DNA of 8,996 nt from assembly GCA_937908275.1 (NCBI GenBank), contig CALERA010000348.1:1-8996 (forward strand), written 5' to 3'. Made by a program: the position numbers and the translations under genes. Below, one piece after another: positions 6,561 through 8,996 of the stretch (positions are counted from its first letter, which is position 1; every line of letters begins with the position of its first letter). The notes under the pieces were generated by a model that was given only the letters and a program-made list of their open reading frames with translations, searched no databases and was not told the DNA's origin. The stretch is from an uncultured Desulfarculaceae bacterium (GTDB lineage: Bacteria; Desulfobacterota; Desulfarculia; Desulfarculales; Desulfarculaceae).

Positions 6561-7537
6561 ACACCACCCACCAAACCAAGCCCGGAGTCCTGATCACCGG
6601 CGCGGGCGGTTATCTGGGCCGGCTCACCCTGGCCGCCCTGGCCAGCCAACCGCACCGGGTCGGACGGCTCAGCGCCCTGGACCTGCGCCTGCCCGAGCCC
6701 GGCCAAGGCCTGCCCGGGGTGGAGTACCTTCAGGGCGACATCCGCGATCCCAACCTGGCCACCATCCTGCGGCAACAGGAGGTGGAGGTCCTGGTCCACC
6801 TGGCGGCGGTGGTCAACCCCGGCCCCAAGCCCGACCGCGCCTTTCTCCACGCCGTGGAGGTGGAGGGCACCCGCAACCTGCTGGAGGCCTGCCTGGCCGC
6901 TCGCGTGCGGCATTTCGTCTACACCAGCAGCGGCGCGGCCTATGGCTACCATCCCGACAACCCGGCCTGGATCGACGAAACCGACGCCATCCGGGGCAAC
7001 GTCGAGTTCGCCTATTCCGACCACAAGCGCCAGGTGGAGGAGATGCTGGCTCAGTGGCGCCAGCAGCACCCCGAGCTGCGTCAACTGATCCTGCGTCCCG
7101 GGACCATCCTGGGCGTTACCGCCAACAACCAGATCACGGCGCTCTTTGACAAGAAATTCGTGCTGGGGGTGGCCGGCTCGGACAGCCCCTTCATCTTCAT
7201 CTGGGACCAGGACGTGGTGGGAGCCATCGTCAAGGGCGTCCTGGAGCGGGGCGAGGGCATCTACAACCTGGCCGGCGACGGCGCCCTGACCATGCCCCAG
7301 ATCGCCGCCATCCTGGGCAAGCCCTACCTGCCCATCCCGGCCTGGCTGCTCAAGGCCGCGCTGTGGCTGCTGGCCCGCCTGGGCCTGACCCAGTACGGCC
7401 CCGAACAGGTCAATTTCCTGCGCTATCGTCCGGTGCTGAGCAACCGGCGGTTGAAGGAGGAATTCGGCTACCGCCCGCAAAAAACCAGCCGCGAGGTCTT
7501 CGACTTCTTCCTGCGGCAGCGCGGCCATGCCGGCTGA
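6557..7537 (+). CDS. Extended SDR, NAD-dependent epimerase/dehydratase family (3-beta-HSD-like)
   Basis: A 326-residue Rossmann-fold oxidoreductase or epimerase. The N-terminal NAD(P) site is ITGAGGYLGR (13-22, TGxxGxxG type). The acidic D42 at the end of the second strand (SALDLR) suggests NAD(H) rather than NADP(H). Catalytic elements are YTSSGAAYG (122-130, Ser124/125) and the YxxxK pair Y153 and K157 (YSDHK). The C-terminal part (about 170-326) is the variable substrate domain. Substrate is not identifiable: nucleotide-sugar, steroid-type 3-beta-hydroxy and other substrates occur in this family. The start at 6557 is chosen because it gives the ATGA overlap with the transporter, has GGAG at 6545-6548, and places the Rossmann motif at the expected distance. 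The frame is open further upstream to 6242, but that part lies on the transporter gene and is not protein-like. It overlaps the next gene by 11 nt. Confidence 0.87.
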   Translation: MNTTHQTKPGVLITGAGGYLGRLTLAALASQPHRVGRLSALDLRLPEPGQGLPGVEYLQGDIRDPNLATILRQQEVEVLVHLAAVVNPGPKPDRAFLHAVEVEGTRNLLEACLAARVRHFVYTSSGAAYGYHPDNPAWIDETDAIRGNVEFAYSDHKRQVEEMLAQWRQQHPELRQLILRPGTILGVTANNQITALFDKKFVLGVAGSDSPFIFIWDQDVVGAIVKGVLERGEGIYNLAGDGALTMPQIAAILGKPYLPIPAWLLKAALWLLARLGLTQYGPEQVNFLRYRPVLSNRRLKEEFGYRPQKTSREVFDFFLRQRGHAG

Positions 7538-8354
7538 GGACTGGGCGCGCGGCAAGGTGGTGGCCGTCAGCGGCGGGGCGGGCGGCCTGGGCGCGGCCTT
7601 TTGCCGGCGCTTCGCCCAGGCCGGGGCGCGGGTGGCGGCGCTGGACCTGGAGCGGGCCAACCCCCAAGACCTGGCTCGGCAGCTGGCCGCCCAGGGCCTG
7701 GAGAGCCTGGGCCTGGCCTGCGACGTGACCGACCCCGACCAGTGCCAGGCCGTGACGGCGGAAATCGTCCGCCAGTGGGGCGGCCTGGACCTGCTGATCA
7801 ACAACGCCGGCATCGCCCACCGCAGCGCCTTTGTCCAGACCAGTGGCGCGGTCCTGCGCCGGGTGATGGAGGTCAACTACTTCGGCTCGCTCAACTGCAC
7901 CCAGGCCGCCCTGCCCCACCTGATCGCGCGCAAGGGCCAGATCGTGGTCATTTCCTCGGTGGCGGGCTTCGCGCCCTTGTTGGGCCGCGCCGGCTACGCG
8001 GCCAGCAAGCACGCCCTGCACGGTCTCTTCGAGAGCCTGCGCGGCGAATTGGAGCCTCTGGGGGTGGGGGTGAGCCTCGTCTGCCCCTCCTTCGCCGACA
8101 CCGCCATTGCCCACAGCGCCCTGGACGGCGACGGCCAGATCACCCGCCATCCCCAATCCAAGGTGGGGCGTCCGGCCAGCCCCGCGCAGGTGGCGGAGGC
8201 GGTCTTCCGCGCCGCCGGCGCGCGCCGCCCTCTTACGGTGCTCTCGCCCGTGGGCCATCTGTCCTGGTGGCTGACCCGCCTGACGCCCCGGCTATACGAG
8301 AAAATCATGACCCGCTCCCTGCGTTCGGAATTGGAACGCGGATCGCGGAATTGA
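7527..8354 (+). CDS. Classical short-chain dehydrogenase/reductase
   Basis: A 275-residue NAD(P)-dependent oxidoreductase. The cofactor motif is SGGAGGLG (15-22), with Ser in place of the usual Thr. D40 after the second strand (AALDLE) favours NAD(H). Also present are NNAG (92-95), the catalytic Ser144 in VVISSVAGF, and Y157/K161 in YAASK. The last 40 residues (GHLSWWLTRLTPRLYEKI and beyond) form a hydrophobic and basic extension, seen in SDRs whose tail may touch membranes or bulky lipophilic substrates; that is inference. The ATG at 7527 overlaps the preceding gene by 11 nt and has no clear ribosome binding site, so it probably depends on translational coupling. Substrate unknown. In context it could reduce or oxidise an aldehyde, ketone or acyloin handled by the ThDP enzymes; sulfoacetaldehyde reductases of the SDR type are known, but no specific residue here shows that. 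Confidence 0.88.
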   Translation: MPAEDWARGKVVAVSGGAGGLGAAFCRRFAQAGARVAALDLERANPQDLARQLAAQGLESLGLACDVTDPDQCQAVTAEIVRQWGGLDLLINNAGIAHRSAFVQTSGAVLRRVMEVNYFGSLNCTQAALPHLIARKGQIVVISSVAGFAPLLGRAGYAASKHALHGLFESLRGELEPLGVGVSLVCPSFADTAIAHSALDGDGQITRHPQSKVGRPASPAQVAEAVFRAAGARRPLTVLSPVGHLSWWLTRLTPRLYEKIMTRSLRSELERGSRN

Positions 8355-8370
8355 ACGCTTCATCTAGGCA

Positions 8371-8375
8371 AGGAG
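8371..8375 (+). promoter_or_regulatory. Ribosome binding site deciding the xsc start
   Basis: AGGAG is 7 nt before the ATG at 8383. A second in-frame ATG at 8392 would be 16 nt away, so 8383 is preferred. It lies in the 28-nt gap after the SDR gene, the longest gap in the operon. Confidence 0.6.
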
Positions 8376-8382
8376 TTTGGCG

Positions 8383-8952
8383 ATGACGCGAATGACCCCA
8401 TCGGAAGCCCTGGTGGAAACCCTGGTGGCCGAGGGCGTGGACACGGTCTTTGGCATCGTGGGCAGCGCCTTCATGGACGCCCTGGACCTCTTCCCCGCCG
8501 CCGGCATCCGTTTCGTCTCGGTGGCCCACGAGCAGGCCGCCGCCCATGCTGCCGACGGCCTGGCCCGGGTGACCGGCCGGCCCCAGGCCTGCATCGCCCA
8601 GAACGGACCCGGCGCGGCCAACTTCGTCTCGGCCATCACTGCGGCCTATTGGGCCCACTCGCCGGTGGTGGCCATCACCCCGGAGACCGGCAGCCTGGGC
8701 ATCGGCACCGGCGGCTTCCAGGAGCTGGACCAGATGCCCTGGTTCGCGGCCTGCACCAAGTACCAGGTGCGGGTCAACGATCCCCGCCGCATGGCCGAGC
8801 TGGCCCGGCGCTGCTTCTATCTCGCCATGGCCGAGAATGGCCCCACCCAGCTCAACATTCCCCGCGACTATTTTTATGGCGAGATCGACGCCGCCATCTA
8901 CCCCAGCCGCCGACTGAAGCAGGGACCGGGACCGGAAGAGGACCTGAAGCAG
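8383..8952 (+). CDS. xsc: Probable sulfoacetaldehyde acetyltransferase (ThDP enzyme), N-terminal 190 residues only
   Basis: Xsc converts sulfoacetaldehyde and phosphate to acetyl phosphate and sulfite, using ThDP and Mg2+. The visible part is the complete pyrimidine-binding domain. It has FGIVGSAFMDALDLFPAAG (23-41), the activating glutamate E50 in VAHEQAAAHAADGLAR, IAQNGPGAANF (71-81), AAYWAHSPVVAITPETGS, GGFQELDQM, and GPTQLNIPRDYFYGEID. As I recall the Xsc family, the YWAHSP, GGFQExDQ and INIPRDYFYGE-type stretches are characteristic and differ from ordinary acetolactate synthases. A full enzyme is about 590 residues, so two-thirds is missing: the frame remains open but runs into adapter sequence at 8953, which happens to start on a codon boundary. 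The PP-binding GDG motif and C-terminal residues that would settle the identity are not visible. An Xsc-like acetolactate synthase is the alternative. It is only distantly similar to the ThDP enzyme at the front of the operon. Confidence 0.75.
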
Positions 8953-8996
8953 AGATCGGAAGAGCGTCGTGTAGGGAAAGAGTGTAGATCTCGGTG
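8953..8996. other. Illumina adapter sequence (assembly contaminant)
   Basis: The 44 terminal bases start AGATCGGAAGAGCGTCGTGT and continue through the well-known TruSeq universal adapter (the reverse complement of the P5-side primer). The match is exact as far as I can recall it. This is not genomic DNA; any protein sequence translated past residue 190 of the last gene is artificial. Confidence 0.95.

Noticed and set aside
5927..7876. A 649-codon minus-strand open frame across the transporter and SDR genes
   Set aside because: It crosses several real plus-strand genes and has an R/Q/G/A-rich translation with no domain. It is a shadow.
8649..8987. A plus-strand frame ending inside the adapter
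   Set aside because: It is out of frame with the Xsc-like gene and its stop lies in synthetic adapter sequence.

Overview
The window reads as a fragment of a draft or metagenomic assembly from a GC-rich (roughly two-thirds G+C) anaerobic bacterium. A Desulfobacterota-type sulfate or sulfite reducer is the best guess. The grounds are a large HdrA-type FAD/iron-sulfur electron-transfer subunit with two FAD modules, the strong G/C preference at third codon positions, and a TetR-led catabolic operon. Taxonomy is inferred, not proven; no rRNA or tRNA gene is present.

Layout. Positions 1-2332 (minus strand) hold the first 777 codons of an hdrA-like gene that runs off the left edge. Positions 2333-3177 are an 845-bp divergent intergenic region. 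Its hdrA side is GC-rich and its tetR side more AT-rich. It carries candidate promoters for both directions and a perfect 6-6-6 inverted repeat over the presumed tetR transcription start. From 3178 to the right edge, six genes lie head-to-tail on the plus strand and look like one operon: a TetR-family repressor, a three-domain ThDP-dependent enzyme of the acetolactate synthase type, a BASS-family (bile acid:sodium symporter type) transporter, an extended SDR (NAD-dependent epimerase/dehydratase family), a classical SDR oxidoreductase, and the first 190 codons of a second ThDP enzyme that strongly resembles sulfoacetaldehyde acetyltransferase (Xsc). Junctions are 1 nt, 1 nt, a 4-nt ATGA overlap, an 11-nt overlap and a 28-nt gap.

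How the genes may work together (inference). TetR would repress its own operon until an inducer appears. The sodium-coupled transporter would import an organic acid. The two SDR-superfamily proteins would carry out redox or epimerisation steps. One or both ThDP enzymes would cleave or form a C-C bond. If the last gene is Xsc, the pathway ends in sulfoacetaldehyde plus phosphate giving acetyl phosphate plus sulfite, and sulfite is a good electron acceptor for a sulfite reducer. That would make this an organosulfonate-use operon of unusual composition. A non-sulfonate ketoacid or acyloin pathway remains possible.

Caveat. The last 44 bases (8953-8996) match an Illumina sequencing adapter and are not genomic DNA, so the terminal gene is cut by an assembly artefact.
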